From Flavobacterium sp. CBA20B-1 (GTDB lineage: Bacteria; Bacteroidota; Bacteroidia; Flavobacteriales; Flavobacteriaceae): a stretch of DNA of 64,000 nt. The position numbers and the translations under genes are program-made. Shown here piece by piece: positions 52,619 through 61,096 of this stretch (its first letter is position 1; each line of letters starts with the position of its first letter). The notes beneath the pieces are model-generated. The model had not been told where the DNA came from. It saw only the letters and a list, made by a program, of their open reading frames with translations, and searched no databases. The stretch covers positions 2,046,001-2,110,000 of the forward strand of contig NZ_CP092370.1 of the NCBI RefSeq assembly GCF_028473145.1, read 5' to 3'.

Positions 52619-53653
52619 ATGTGGGGATTAGATACACCTTTTTATTTCTATTTACTGCTATTAATACCCGTATTGATAGCCGTATATGTATGGAATACCA
52701 TTTGGAAGAAAAAGAAGATTGCCGAATTTGGTTCTGGTAACTATTTAAAACGTTTGGTACCCGAAGCATCAACCACCAGCAAACCGCTGATAAAAATGGT
52801 CTTGCTTGCCGTGACGGTATTTGCATTGATTATTGCTTTGGTAAACCCAAAATTTGGAACAAAAATAGAAACCGTGAAACGCCAAGGTGTTGATATTGTT
52901 TTTGCAATGGATGTTTCAAAAAGCATGTTGGCAGAAGATCTTGCACCATCGCGTCTAGGGAAATCGAAACAATTGGCATCGCAAATAATAAACAATTTAG
53001 CATCAGACCGTATCGGAATTGTAGGTTATGCCGGATCGGCTTTTCCAATGTTACCCATCACTACCGATTACAGCATGGCAAAAATGTACATACAAGATAT
53101 GAACACCGAAATGGTTTCAAGTATGGGAACTGCCTTGCGCGAAGCTATTGAAGTGGGAAGCAATTATTTTGACGACCCAAAAACCAGCAAGGTAATGATT
53201 TTGATTTCTGATGGGGAAGACCACGGCGAAGGAATCAGTGATGCTGTTGCAATGGCAAAAGATAGAGGTATTAAGATTATTACAATCGGAGTTGGAACAC
53301 CCGATGGCGGACAAATTCCGATTAAACAAAACGGAAAAATCATTGACTATAAAAAAGATGTGGATGGATCTACCGTGGTTACAAAATTAAACGATGCCAC
53401 TTTAAAAGAAATTGCTCAAAGCACTGGCGGCGTTTTTATTTATGGAACCAAAACAGATGAGGTGGTGGATTTGGTAGATCAAACCTTGCAAAAAATAGAA
53501 AAAACCGATTTTGAATCACAGCAAATTGCCGATTTTCAATCTCAGTTTCAATGGTTTGTTGGTTTGGCTTTATTGCTGTTGATTATAGATAGTTTGGTGT
53601 TGGAACGCCGAACTGCATGGGCAAAGAAAATTAATTTATTCAATGAAAAATAA
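52619..53653 (+). CDS. batB: BatB, membrane-anchored von Willebrand A protein
   Basis: The 344-residue paralogue of BatA has two N-terminal membrane helices (YFYLLLLIPVLIAVYVWNTI, MVLLAVTVFALIIALVNP), a VWA domain with MIDAS motif FAMDVSKSMLAEDLAPSR and KVMILISDGEDHGEG, and a C-terminal helix FVGLALLLLIIDSLVLE. The longer periplasmic loop around GGQIPIKQNGKIIDYKKD is a usual BatB feature. It is translated in one tightly packed series with batA and batC. Confidence 0.94.
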   Translation: MWGLDTPFYFYLLLLIPVLIAVYVWNTIWKKKKIAEFGSGNYLKRLVPEASTTSKPLIKMVLLAVTVFALIIALVNPKFGTKIETVKRQGVDIVFAMDVSKSMLAEDLAPSRLGKSKQLASQIINNLASDRIGIVGYAGSAFPMLPITTDYSMAKMYIQDMNTEMVSSMGTALREAIEVGSNYFDDPKTSKVMILISDGEDHGEGISDAVAMAKDRGIKIITIGVGTPDGGQIPIKQNGKIIDYKKDVDGSTVVTKLNDATLKEIAQSTGGVFIYGTKTDEVVDLVDQTLQKIEKTDFESQQIADFQSQFQWFVGLALLLLIIDSLVLERRTAWAKKINLFNEK

Positions 53654-54437
53654 TATGAAACACTTTTGGTATATCATCATGATACAGCTTGTTATGCTGA
53701 ATGTTGTTCAAGCACAATCCTATAAGTCGCAATTGGCAGCAGGCAATCAAAGTTTTGGTGTGAAAAATTATACCAAAGCAGAGCAAACCTACCGTAAAGC
53801 ATCGGCAAAAGAAAAACAAAACACCGCAGCTTTGTACAATAAAGCAAATAGCATTTACCGCATGCAATCAATGAACGAAGCAGTGGCATCGTATCAAACC
53901 GCATTGAAATCGGCAAAAACCAAAGAAGAAAAACATCAGATTTTTCATAACATGGGCAATGCTTTTATGAAGTTGAAAGATTACGGAAGTGCGGTTGAAG
54001 CTTATAAAAATGCCTTGCGGAACAATCCGAATGATGAAAAAACACGTTACAATTATGCGTTAGCGAAGAAAATGCAGAAAGAAAATCCTAATCAGAACAA
54101 GAACAATAAAGACAACAAACAAAATCAGGATCAAAATAAAGACAAAAAAGATCAGGATAAAAACAAGCAGGATAAAAACGACGATCAAAACAAGGATAAA
54201 AAAGACGATAAAGACGATCAAGATAAAAAAGACGAACAGAATAAAGATGAAAAAGGCGATCAAGACAAAGAGCAACCTAAACCAAATCCACAACAACAAA
54301 AGCAAAACCAGTCTAAACAGCAAATGGAAAACATTTTAAAGGCTTTAGACGAACATGAAAAAGGCGTTCGCGAACGCATTCAAGGTCGTGAACAAAAAGG
54401 CAAACCGGTTACAACATCCACTCAAAAAGATTGGTAA
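53643..54437 (+). CDS. batC: BatC, TPR protein with Lys/Asp/Gln-rich tail
   Basis: The 264-residue protein has a signal peptide, three TPR-type repeats at about residues 35-140 (YTKAEQTYRKASAKEKQNTA, GNAFMKLKDYGSAVEAYKNA) and a low-complexity tail of K, D, N, Q and E (for example KDNKQNQDQNKDKKDQDKNK) from about 145 to 230, then the conserved end MENILKALDEHEKGVRERIQ. A start at 53655 (MKHFWYIIMIQ) would avoid the 11-base overlap with batB and fits a signal peptide equally well. The low-complexity tract is unusually long. Confidence 0.88.
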   Translation: MKNNMKHFWYIIMIQLVMLNVVQAQSYKSQLAAGNQSFGVKNYTKAEQTYRKASAKEKQNTAALYNKANSIYRMQSMNEAVASYQTALKSAKTKEEKHQIFHNMGNAFMKLKDYGSAVEAYKNALRNNPNDEKTRYNYALAKKMQKENPNQNKNNKDNKQNQDQNKDKKDQDKNKQDKNDDQNKDKKDDKDDQDKKDEQNKDEKGDQDKEQPKPNPQQQKQNQSKQQMENILKALDEHEKGVRERIQGREQKGKPVTTSTQKDW

Positions 54438-54442
54438 AAACT

Positions 54443-56278
54443 ATGTACGCAAAACACTTCTTATATACGTTTTTAGCTTTATTCACAAGCATCGCTACTT
54501 GGGCACAATTTCAGTTGAAAACCCAAGTGAGCAGTCAGTCTATTGGTATTAATCAAGTGATCGAGGTGCGTTTTGTGATGAACGGTGATGCAGATGATTT
54601 TAAACGCCCATCGTTTGAAAATTTCGATGTGGTGGGCGGTCCCATGCAGTCTGTAAGCCATACGTGGGTAAACGGAAAAAGCAGTATGGAGAAAAGCTTT
54701 TCGTTTTACGTGCAACCTCAAAAAAAAGGAACCTTAACAATTGGTGCTGCCTCGATTGTATTTGAGGGAAAATTATATAAATCGCAGCCTGTAACTATAA
54801 AAGTGGGCGATGCCGTGCAAGAACAGCCACGCCAACAACAACGCCGTCGCGATCCGTTTGCCATGTTCGATGAAATGGAAGAAGAACTTTTTGGCAGACA
54901 ACGACAAAGACAACCCCAGCTTCCTAAAAACATGGGGCAAGGTATTCATTTAGTTGCAAAACTGTCTAAAAATAGTGCCTATGTAAACGAACCTATCACG
55001 GTGGAATACGGTTTATATGTAAGCGATCAAGCCGGATTTAATACCATGTTGGTAAAAGAAATGCCAATGTATCAAAATTTCTGGAACCACATGATTGAGC
55101 AAAAACAGCAGGCAATAACTCGTGCAGAATTAAACGGAAAAAGCTATCGCTATATGCCTTTGCAAAAAGCGGTTTTACTGCCCCAAAAAGACGGCACCTT
55201 AAAAATCGATCCATTAGTTGTGGAACTAGACGAACAATATTTAACCGGACGCGTTGATGTGTTTGGCACGCCCGAAATTGGTCTAAGAAAAAAAACCTAT
55301 TCTTCTGGCACAAAAACCATCCAAGTGAAACCTTTGCCTTTAGACAGCCAACCAGCAGGCTTTACAGGTGCAGTAGGCGCTTATAACTTTTCGGTGACAG
55401 CCAATAAAACGGCTGTAAAAGCAAATGAACCTTTAGAGCTTACAGTAAGCGTGCAAGGAAAAGGAAATTTAGATTTATTAACCTTGCCAAAACCGATGGC
55501 GCCCAATGCGTTGGAATTATATGATCCTGAACAAATCAACCGTGTAAACAAAAGTATATCGGCAGGAATGGAAGGTTCAAAAGCTGAAAAATATGTAATT
55601 GTACCGCAATATAAAGGTACATACACCATTGAACCAATTACTTTTTCGTATTTTGATACCGCTTCAAAAACCTATAAAACCAGCACATCGCAACCCATCA
55701 CCATTGAAGTAACAGAAGGACCCGAACTGCCTACAAACGCTTCATTGAACAACAAAGCAGAAGTGGTGAGCAACAAAACAGAAATACAACCTTTGAACAA
55801 AAATATTGAATGGTTTAACGGGCATTTTATTACTCAAAACAAATCGTTTTATGCCTGGTGGTTAGCGCCTTTATTGCTTTTGCCCATTGTGTTTTTAGCT
55901 AAAAATGTATCCGACAAAAAAGCAGGTGATGTGAGTGGAAACAAACTAAAAGCAAATAATAAATTGGCTAAAAAATACCTGTCGGAAGCTAAAACCCAAA
56001 TCGGAAATAAAGAAGCATTTTATGAAGCTTTGGAACGATGCCTGCACAATTATTTAAAAGCCAGATTGAAAATTGAAACCACCGAAATGAGCAACGACAC
56101 CATTACTGAATTGTTGCAAAATCATCAAATCAATGCGCAAGATATATCGACCTTTTTATCGATAAAAACCACTTGCGAAATGGCTCGATACGCACAAATG
56201 GACATTCAAACCATGCAGAACGATTACGAAGTGGCAGTGCAATTGATCAATTCAATCGATAAACAAATAAAAAAGTGA
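54443..56278 (+). CDS. batD: BatD family protein
   Basis: The 611-residue protein starts at the ATG at 54443 (signal peptide MYAKHFLYTFLALFTSIATWAQ); a TTG at 54431 would add four residues. It has repeated oxygen-tolerance-type beta-sandwich domains (IEVRFVMNGDADDFKRPSFE, MSNKSYRYMPLQKAVLLPQK, NFSVTANKTAVKANEPLELT), a membrane helix near the end (WWLAPLLLLPIVFLAKNV) and a cytoplasmic helical tail (EAFYEALERCLHNYLKARLK). It is the periplasmic part of the Bat complex, with the batC and batE genes immediately adjoining. Confidence 0.93.
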   Translation: MYAKHFLYTFLALFTSIATWAQFQLKTQVSSQSIGINQVIEVRFVMNGDADDFKRPSFENFDVVGGPMQSVSHTWVNGKSSMEKSFSFYVQPQKKGTLTIGAASIVFEGKLYKSQPVTIKVGDAVQEQPRQQQRRRDPFAMFDEMEEELFGRQRQRQPQLPKNMGQGIHLVAKLSKNSAYVNEPITVEYGLYVSDQAGFNTMLVKEMPMYQNFWNHMIEQKQQAITRAELNGKSYRYMPLQKAVLLPQKDGTLKIDPLVVELDEQYLTGRVDVFGTPEIGLRKKTYSSGTKTIQVKPLPLDSQPAGFTGAVGAYNFSVTANKTAVKANEPLELTVSVQGKGNLDLLTLPKPMAPNALELYDPEQINRVNKSISAGMEGSKAEKYVIVPQYKGTYTIEPITFSYFDTASKTYKTSTSQPITIEVTEGPELPTNASLNNKAEVVSNKTEIQPLNKNIEWFNGHFITQNKSFYAWWLAPLLLLPIVFLAKNVSDKKAGDVSGNKLKANNKLAKKYLSEAKTQIGNKEAFYEALERCLHNYLKARLKIETTEMSNDTITELLQNHQINAQDISTFLSIKTTCEMARYAQMDIQTMQNDYEVAVQLINSIDKQIKK

Positions 56279-56279
56279 T

Positions 56280-57038
56280 ATGAAACAGTTAATGATGCTT
56301 TTTTTTAGTTTTTGCTTTTCATTGGGTATTCACGCTCAAGAAAACAACGATGCGCTTTTGAAACAAGCACTCAATGCTTTTAATGAAAAAGAGTATGCTG
56401 CTTCGGCACAAATTTTTGAGAAACTGGTAAAAATAGATTCTTTAAATGCTGCGTTGCATTACAATTTAGGAACATCTTATCTGCGGATGCAAAATACTGC
56501 ATTAAGCATTTATCATTTAGAAAAAGCGTTGAAATTGCAACCCGATTACGAAGCCGCACGCATTAATTTGAACTTTGCCGAAAAGCTTAAAACCAAAGTC
56601 ACAAAAGGCAATTTGCCCATACCGCAGCAACAAATGCTGTACAGCGTTTTTAATTTTTTAAAACCCAATGCGTGGGCTTACCTGGCAATTGCCAGTATGT
56701 TTTTAACGGTTATTCTGCTTGTTGTTTATCGATTAAACGCTAATGCAACCGCTAAAAAAGCACTTTTTACATTGAGTATTTTTACTTTAGCAATTAGTAT
56801 CGGAAGTTATTTTATATCCAAAAACCAATCGGATTATTTGTTGATGCACCATTACGTGATTGTAAAAGATGCCGATGCCGTATTGATGAATGAACCCCGA
56901 ACAGTTGCCAAGGTATCAGCTACATTAATCGAAGGCGAAAAAGGATTTATACAAGAAGCCACCAATCAATGGATTAAAATTCAGCTACCAAACGATACCA
57001 TTGGCTGGGTTGATAAAAATAAAGTGTTGCAGTATTAA
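56280..57038 (+). CDS. batE: BatE, TPR plus SH3-like protein
   Basis: The 252-residue protein has a signal peptide (MKQLMMLFFSFCFSLGIHAQ), TPR repeats at about 25-105 (KQALNAFNEKEYAASAQIFE, AALHYNLGTSYLRMQNTALS), two membrane helices (YLAIASMFLTVILLVVYRL, ALFTLSIFTLAISIGSYFI) and a C-terminal SH3-like domain (VLMNEPRTVAKVSATLIEGE, QLPNDTIGWVDKNKVLQY). It is the last gene of the Bat operon; a dispersed repeat and a terminator follow. Confidence 0.93.
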   Translation: MKQLMMLFFSFCFSLGIHAQENNDALLKQALNAFNEKEYAASAQIFEKLVKIDSLNAALHYNLGTSYLRMQNTALSIYHLEKALKLQPDYEAARINLNFAEKLKTKVTKGNLPIPQQQMLYSVFNFLKPNAWAYLAIASMFLTVILLVVYRLNANATAKKALFTLSIFTLAISIGSYFISKNQSDYLLMHHYVIVKDADAVLMNEPRTVAKVSATLIEGEKGFIQEATNQWIKIQLPNDTIGWVDKNKVLQY

Positions 57039-57045
57039 CCTGCAC

Positions 57046-57130
57046 TGCACTATAGAATTCCTAAAGATGCACAGATTTTATCTATTATTTGTAACGCTAA
57101 TCTGTAAAATTATATCTGTGTATCTGTGGC
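57046..57130. repeat. dispersed repeat copy, left of the aldehyde dehydrogenase gene
   Basis: GCACTATAGAATTCCTAAAG followed by ATGCACAGATT at the left is matched, inverted, by AATCTGTGCATCGGTGGGAA and TTCTATAATGC at 58708-58738. The right end of this copy, ATATCTGTGTATCTGTGG, pairs with its own left part. Compare the element at 25764-26217. Confidence 0.6.
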
Positions 57131-57160
57131 AAAAAAAACAAGTCCTTGAATATTAAAATG

Positions 57161-57186
57161 TGGTAAGCTTCGGCTTACCATTTTTA
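57161..57186 (+). terminator. Bat operon terminator with TTCG tetraloop
   Basis: TGGTAAGC and GCTTACCA form an 8-bp perfect stem closed by TTCG, followed by T5. Confidence 0.85.
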
Positions 57187-57215
57187 TTTTATAACTTTAT
57201 AAAAAACAAATTCCT

Positions 57216-58514
57216 ATGACAGCAAACACCACCACCGCACTTCTACATACTTTACAATCTAGCTTTTTAAAATGGCGCGAATTTTCTTTAAACGATCGTA
57301 TTTCGGTTTTAAAAAGCATCAAAGAAAAGTTGCTGCAAAACAAACACGAATATGCACATGCCATTACCACCGATATGAACAAACCCATAAAATTGGCGCT
57401 TGCTGAAGTGGAAAAATGTGCGTATTTATGCGATTATTACATAGAAAACGCAGCTGCTTTTCTAAAAGACCAAGAAGTAAAAACCAATTGGAGCAAAAGT
57501 TATATCACGTTTCGTCCGTTGGGCGTGTTGTTGGGTGTAATGCCGTGGAATTTTCCTTTTTGGCAAGTTTTTCGGTTTGTGGTTCCTAGTTTGCTTATCG
57601 GAAATGTATTCGTTGTAAAACACGCCAGCAATGTGCCTTTAAGTGCCAAAGCTTTGGAAGATGTTTTTAATGTGGATGCGATTGATATCCCTGTTTATAA
57701 AAATCTTCCTATTAAAAGCAGTGAAGTCGCCGCTGTAATTTCACATCCAATTGTAAAAGCGGTTTCGTTAACCGGTAGCGAACATGCAGGAAGATCGGTT
57801 GCAGAAACAGCCGGTAAACACCTTAAAAAATGTGTGTTGGAATTAGGCGGAAGCAATGCTTTTATTGTTTTGAACGATGCCGATTTGGAATATGCTGCTG
57901 AAAAGGCAGTAAACGCACGTATGCAAAATGCCGGACAAAGTTGTATTGCATCCAAACGCTTTTTAGTGCAAGAAACCGTTTACGAACAGTTTGTTGATTT
58001 ATTTCAAAAGAAATTAAGCACTTTAATCACAGGTGATAAATACGATGAAATGGTAACATTCGGAGCAATGGCCCGAGAAGATTTGGCAGCAGAATTGGAG
58101 AAGCAGTTGCAAAAAAGTGTAGCAAAAGGTGCAACAATCATTGCAGGCGGCAACCGAAAAGGTGCGTTTTTTGAACCTACTTTAGTTACCAATGTAACGG
58201 TTGATATGCCCATATTTGCAGAAGAAACCTTTGGTCCGGTGGCAGCGCTCATGCCTTTTAAAACCATTGACGAAGCTATTGAGCTAAGCAATAATTCAAA
58301 CTTTGGATTAGGAGCAAGTATTTTCACAGATAATCCGGAGCAATTAAATCATTATTTGCATTTGTTTGATGAAGGGGCTTTGTTTATCAATGAAATGGTA
58401 ATTTCTGATCCGCATTTGCCGTTTGGAGGCATTAAAAATTCAGGTTACGGACGTGAATTATCGCATTTTGCTTTGTATGAATTTGCAAATATTCAAACAG
58501 TGGTTGTAAAATAA
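57216..58514 (+). CDS. NAD(P)-dependent aldehyde dehydrogenase
   Basis: The 432-residue enzyme has the catalytic glutamate motif CVLELGGSNAFIVL, the catalytic cysteine motif NAGQSCIASKRF, the Rossmann region GVMPWNFPFWQVFRFVVPSL and the C-terminal PFGGIKNSGYGRELS. The overall family is aldehyde or succinate-semialdehyde dehydrogenase, and it is shorter than the usual 455-490 residues; the segment around residues 150-185 is compact (DVFNVDAIDIPVYKNLP). The physiological aldehyde is unknown. It stands alone between two inverted copies of a dispersed repeat. Confidence 0.92.
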   Translation: MTANTTTALLHTLQSSFLKWREFSLNDRISVLKSIKEKLLQNKHEYAHAITTDMNKPIKLALAEVEKCAYLCDYYIENAAAFLKDQEVKTNWSKSYITFRPLGVLLGVMPWNFPFWQVFRFVVPSLLIGNVFVVKHASNVPLSAKALEDVFNVDAIDIPVYKNLPIKSSEVAAVISHPIVKAVSLTGSEHAGRSVAETAGKHLKKCVLELGGSNAFIVLNDADLEYAAEKAVNARMQNAGQSCIASKRFLVQETVYEQFVDLFQKKLSTLITGDKYDEMVTFGAMAREDLAAELEKQLQKSVAKGATIIAGGNRKGAFFEPTLVTNVTVDMPIFAEETFGPVAALMPFKTIDEAIELSNNSNFGLGASIFTDNPEQLNHYLHLFDEGALFINEMVISDPHLPFGGIKNSGYGRELSHFALYEFANIQTVVVK

Positions 58515-58580
58515 TAATTTAATCTGTACTGCATTATCTAAATAAATTTCAAAACCTAACCATTCAAAGATTTTTTTATT

Positions 58581-58740
58581 ACCACAGATGGACAGATATA
58601 ATTTTACAAATTAATGCTACTAATTCCATTTATTTTCACAGATTTTGAATGCTTTGCATTCAAAAAAGAGGTATAACTTTTTAATTTGCTTGAAGTAATA
58701 GTTAATAATCTGTGCATCGGTGGGAATTCTATAATGCATT
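58581..58740. repeat. dispersed repeat copy, right of the aldehyde dehydrogenase gene
   Basis: ACCACAGATGGACAGAT at the left and ATCTGTGCATCGGTGG at the right are inverted copies about 140 bases apart, and the right end runs on into GAATTCTATAATGCATT. It matches the element at 57046-57130 in opposite orientation. Confidence 0.6.
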
Positions 58741-58764
58741 ACGCGTTAATTAATTTTTTTTGGG

Positions 58765-60072
58765 CTAAAGTTCATTCAATCGTTTTCCCTCATCCTGTGC
58801 ATAGCGTGGATGTTTGGCTTCGCCAATAATTTGTCGGCTATAAATGCTGTTGTGTCCTGAAAGCAGATACGAAACCACGCAAGCTATCGCAACATATACA
58901 CCGCATTCGGCACCAAAAAGCTCCATCGCCATGATACTGCATGCAATGGGGGTGTTTGTGGCACCGGCAAAAACAGCCACAAATCCCATTCCGGTTAAAA
59001 GCTCTGAGGGCATGGGAATAAAAAGGCTTAATGCATTTCCCAGCGTAGCTCCTATGAAAAAAAGCGGTGTAACTTCTCCGCCTTTAAATCCGGCTGAAAG
59101 CGTGATGACGGTTAATAGCATTTTTAAGACAAAATCATAAGCAGGTACTTGTGTTTCGAAAGCCTCCACAATGGTGGGAATACCTAAACCAATGTATTTT
59201 GTGGTTCCCAATGCGGCTACTAATAGCGCCACAACGATACCGCCCACAAACGGTCGTAAAGGTGGGTAGGCAATTTGTTGCTTAAAAACCCCACTTACTT
59301 TATGAATGGATTTGCTAAATATCCAAGCACATATACCAAAGGCAATTCCGGCAAGAATGGCATAGCACACATTTAAAAAAGAAATTGCGGGAATAGAAGA
59401 AATGTGGTAATGTGTGTGTGGTGTTTGCCATAGTTTTGTAACTAAATCAGCCAAAATAGCCGTGAGGAAAGCTGGAAAAAGTGCATGGTATCGAATACGG
59501 CCAATCAAATAAAACTCCATGGCAAATAAAGCACCGGCAAGCGGCGTGCCGAATACCGAACCAAATCCGCCAGCAACTGCTGCTATAATCAGTATTTTTC
59601 GGTCAGATGGGGTTAATTGAAAAGGTTTGCTGAACTGGTCGGCGATGGCACCAGCCATTTGCAAAGCAGTGCCTTCACGCCCGGCCGAACCTCCAAAAAA
59701 GTGTGTAGCAATGGTTCCCAAATACACAAAAACGGCCGTTTTAAACGGTATTTTTTCTTGGGGTTGATGTATGGTGTCAATCAATAAATTGTTTCCTGCT
59801 TCTACATTTTTGCCATAATAATGATAGAGCATGCCAATGAGCAAACCGCCCAAAGGCAATAAAGCAATAAGCCATATATGGGTTTCCCGAAAATGGGTGG
59901 CCCAATGCAGCGATTGCAAAAATCCTGCCGAAGCCGAGCCTATAAAAACACCAATTACCGCACAAATCAACATCCATTTTAAAATATAAAAAACGGATGG
60001 CTTTTTTCTGAAAAAAATTTTGGATTGAAAAACCCACTTTTGGCCAATTGACTTTTGCTTATTTCTAGACAT
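58765..60072 (-). CDS. CLC-family chloride-channel-type protein, probably CLC-F fluoride/proton antiporter
   Basis: The 435-residue CLC protein has about 12 membrane segments, with the gating glutamate Glu133 in HFFGGSAGREGTALQMAG and FGSVFGTPLAGALFAMEF. The residues EAGNNLLIDTIHQPQEKI and GREGT rather than GREGP are features I associate with the CLC-F fluoride-exporting branch. A fluoride-type riboswitch directly upstream on the same strand strongly supports fluoride export. The leader has a mutually exclusive hairpin next to the start codon. No other gene is in the transcript. Confidence 0.9.
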   Translation of the reverse strand: MSRNKQKSIGQKWVFQSKIFFRKKPSVFYILKWMLICAVIGVFIGSASAGFLQSLHWATHFRETHIWLIALLPLGGLLIGMLYHYYGKNVEAGNNLLIDTIHQPQEKIPFKTAVFVYLGTIATHFFGGSAGREGTALQMAGAIADQFSKPFQLTPSDRKILIIAAVAGGFGSVFGTPLAGALFAMEFYLIGRIRYHALFPAFLTAILADLVTKLWQTPHTHYHISSIPAISFLNVCYAILAGIAFGICAWIFSKSIHKVSGVFKQQIAYPPLRPFVGGIVVALLVAALGTTKYIGLGIPTIVEAFETQVPAYDFVLKMLLTVITLSAGFKGGEVTPLFFIGATLGNALSLFIPMPSELLTGMGFVAVFAGATNTPIACSIMAMELFGAECGVYVAIACVVSYLLSGHNSIYSRQIIGEAKHPRYAQDEGKRLNEL

Positions 60073-60078
60073 ATTTTT

Positions 60079-60158
60079 CCTGATTAAATGTTTTGTATTT
60101 AATTAATCAGGCGTCATCAGCTTCTGAAAGCGGTTGGGTAAGGAAGAGCACCATTTCC
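60079..60158 (-). promoter_or_regulatory. fluoride riboswitch (crcB motif) with start-codon-proximal expression platform
   Basis: On the minus strand the leader reads GGAAATGGTGCTCTTCC, TTACCCAACC, GCTTTCAGAAGC and TGATGACGCC, the order of the fluoride aptamer: P1 (GGAA/TTCC), a conserved A-rich/AACC joining segment, hairpin GCTT/AAGC, and CTGATGACGCC that pseudoknots with the GGTG region. Immediately downstream CCTGATTAA (60103-60111) can pair with TTTAATCAGG (60079-60088), a hairpin ending six bases before the ATG at 60072. The aptamer end and this hairpin share the GCCTGATT bases, suggesting fluoride controls translation. Confidence 0.85.
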
Positions 60159-60172
60159 TTTTTTTTATGTAG

Positions 60173-60203
60173 CAAATATATACTTTCCTTTTTAATTATG
60201 CAA
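60173..60203 (-). promoter_or_regulatory. promoter of the riboswitch-antiporter transcript
   Basis: On the minus strand TTG (60203-60201) lies 20 bases before TATATTTG (60180-60173), both matching the Bacteroidota pattern. The expected start is just before the aptamer at 60158. Confidence 0.6.
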
Positions 60204-60385
60204 TTTCGGTTTTGTAAACTACCCGAGTTCGATCAAAATCACATTGGATATTCTGATAAAAATAGTAGCTTGCAGGGGATTATTAGTTTTATTTCTATTT
60301 AATTACTTTATTTTAATATATTGATTGGAATGCTGCAAGGTGTTGAATTTTGTAGCTTTTCTTTATATTAATAATACCTAAAGGA

Positions 60386-61096
60386 CTAAAAAAGTTCCGA
60401 GAGAATCTCAACCGATTTTACTTGTTTAAAACCTGCAATATGAATTTCGTAATAGGTAATTAACAGTTTCAAAGCCGTTCTTCGTTGGTCATTTGTAAAA
60501 CTACTTTTATTATGAGAAAGCGTCATTTGCAACAAATTTCTAAACAAAGCCGTTTCGGTTTCATTGAAACAATTGGGGGTATAATGCATTGTGAAACTGC
60601 CTTCATGGGGGTTAAAGTAAATGGAACGTTTGTCTGAATCATCAGGAAAAAAACCTAAATATTTGGTGATATTCAACAGAAACCACAGATGAAAATCAGC
60701 AGTAAACGGATGTTCATCAAACCAAATTAAAGCGGTTTTTAAAAATAGAAAAAGTTCGTTATTGGGCTGATCGTCTTTTATGCTATGGCTTAAAACTTCT
60801 GCCAAAAAAATACTAACGCTGTTTTTATAAAACTCTACCGAGATGGTTTGGTAGGGATACATTAATTTTAATTCTTTAATGTATTCCAACGAAGCCTTGT
60901 TTTTGTGCACCGCATCAATATGCAACTGATTGAGTGGCTGAAAATAGGCACTGTTTAAATTTTTACTTTTTGCAGAAAAAGCATTGCGGATAAAGTAGGT
61001 TTTAAGTCCAAAAAACTGGGTAAAACATTTTACCACCAAGCTTTTTTCTTGATACCGCAACGCATTTAAAACAATAGCTTCGGTTTTTACAAGCAT
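60386..61096 (-). CDS. recO: DNA repair protein RecO
   Basis: The 236-residue RecO starts with the OB-fold MLVKTEAIVLNALRYQEKSL and LVVKCFTQFFGLKTYFIRNA, then a mainly helical domain. It lacks the C-terminal zinc-finger cysteines of some RecO proteins. It loads RecA onto SSB-coated DNA together with RecR. The last base of porZ overlaps its first, so porZ and recO are translationally coupled; the pairing recO-porZ is also one I associate with flavobacteria. Confidence 0.9.
   Translation of the reverse strand: MLVKTEAIVLNALRYQEKSLVVKCFTQFFGLKTYFIRNAFSAKSKNLNSAYFQPLNQLHIDAVHKNKASLEYIKELKLMYPYQTISVEFYKNSVSIFLAEVLSHSIKDDQPNNELFLFLKTALIWFDEHPFTADFHLWFLLNITKYLGFFPDDSDKRSIYFNPHEGSFTMHYTPNCFNETETALFRNLLQMTLSHNKSSFTNDQRRTALKLLITYYEIHIAGFKQVKSVEILSELF

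Noticed and set aside
54060..54323. Minus-strand frame of 87 codons rich in Leu/Phe/Ile/Val that looks like a membrane protein
   Set aside because: It is the antisense of the Lys/Asp tract of batC; hydrophobicity is produced by reading AAR/GAY codons backwards.
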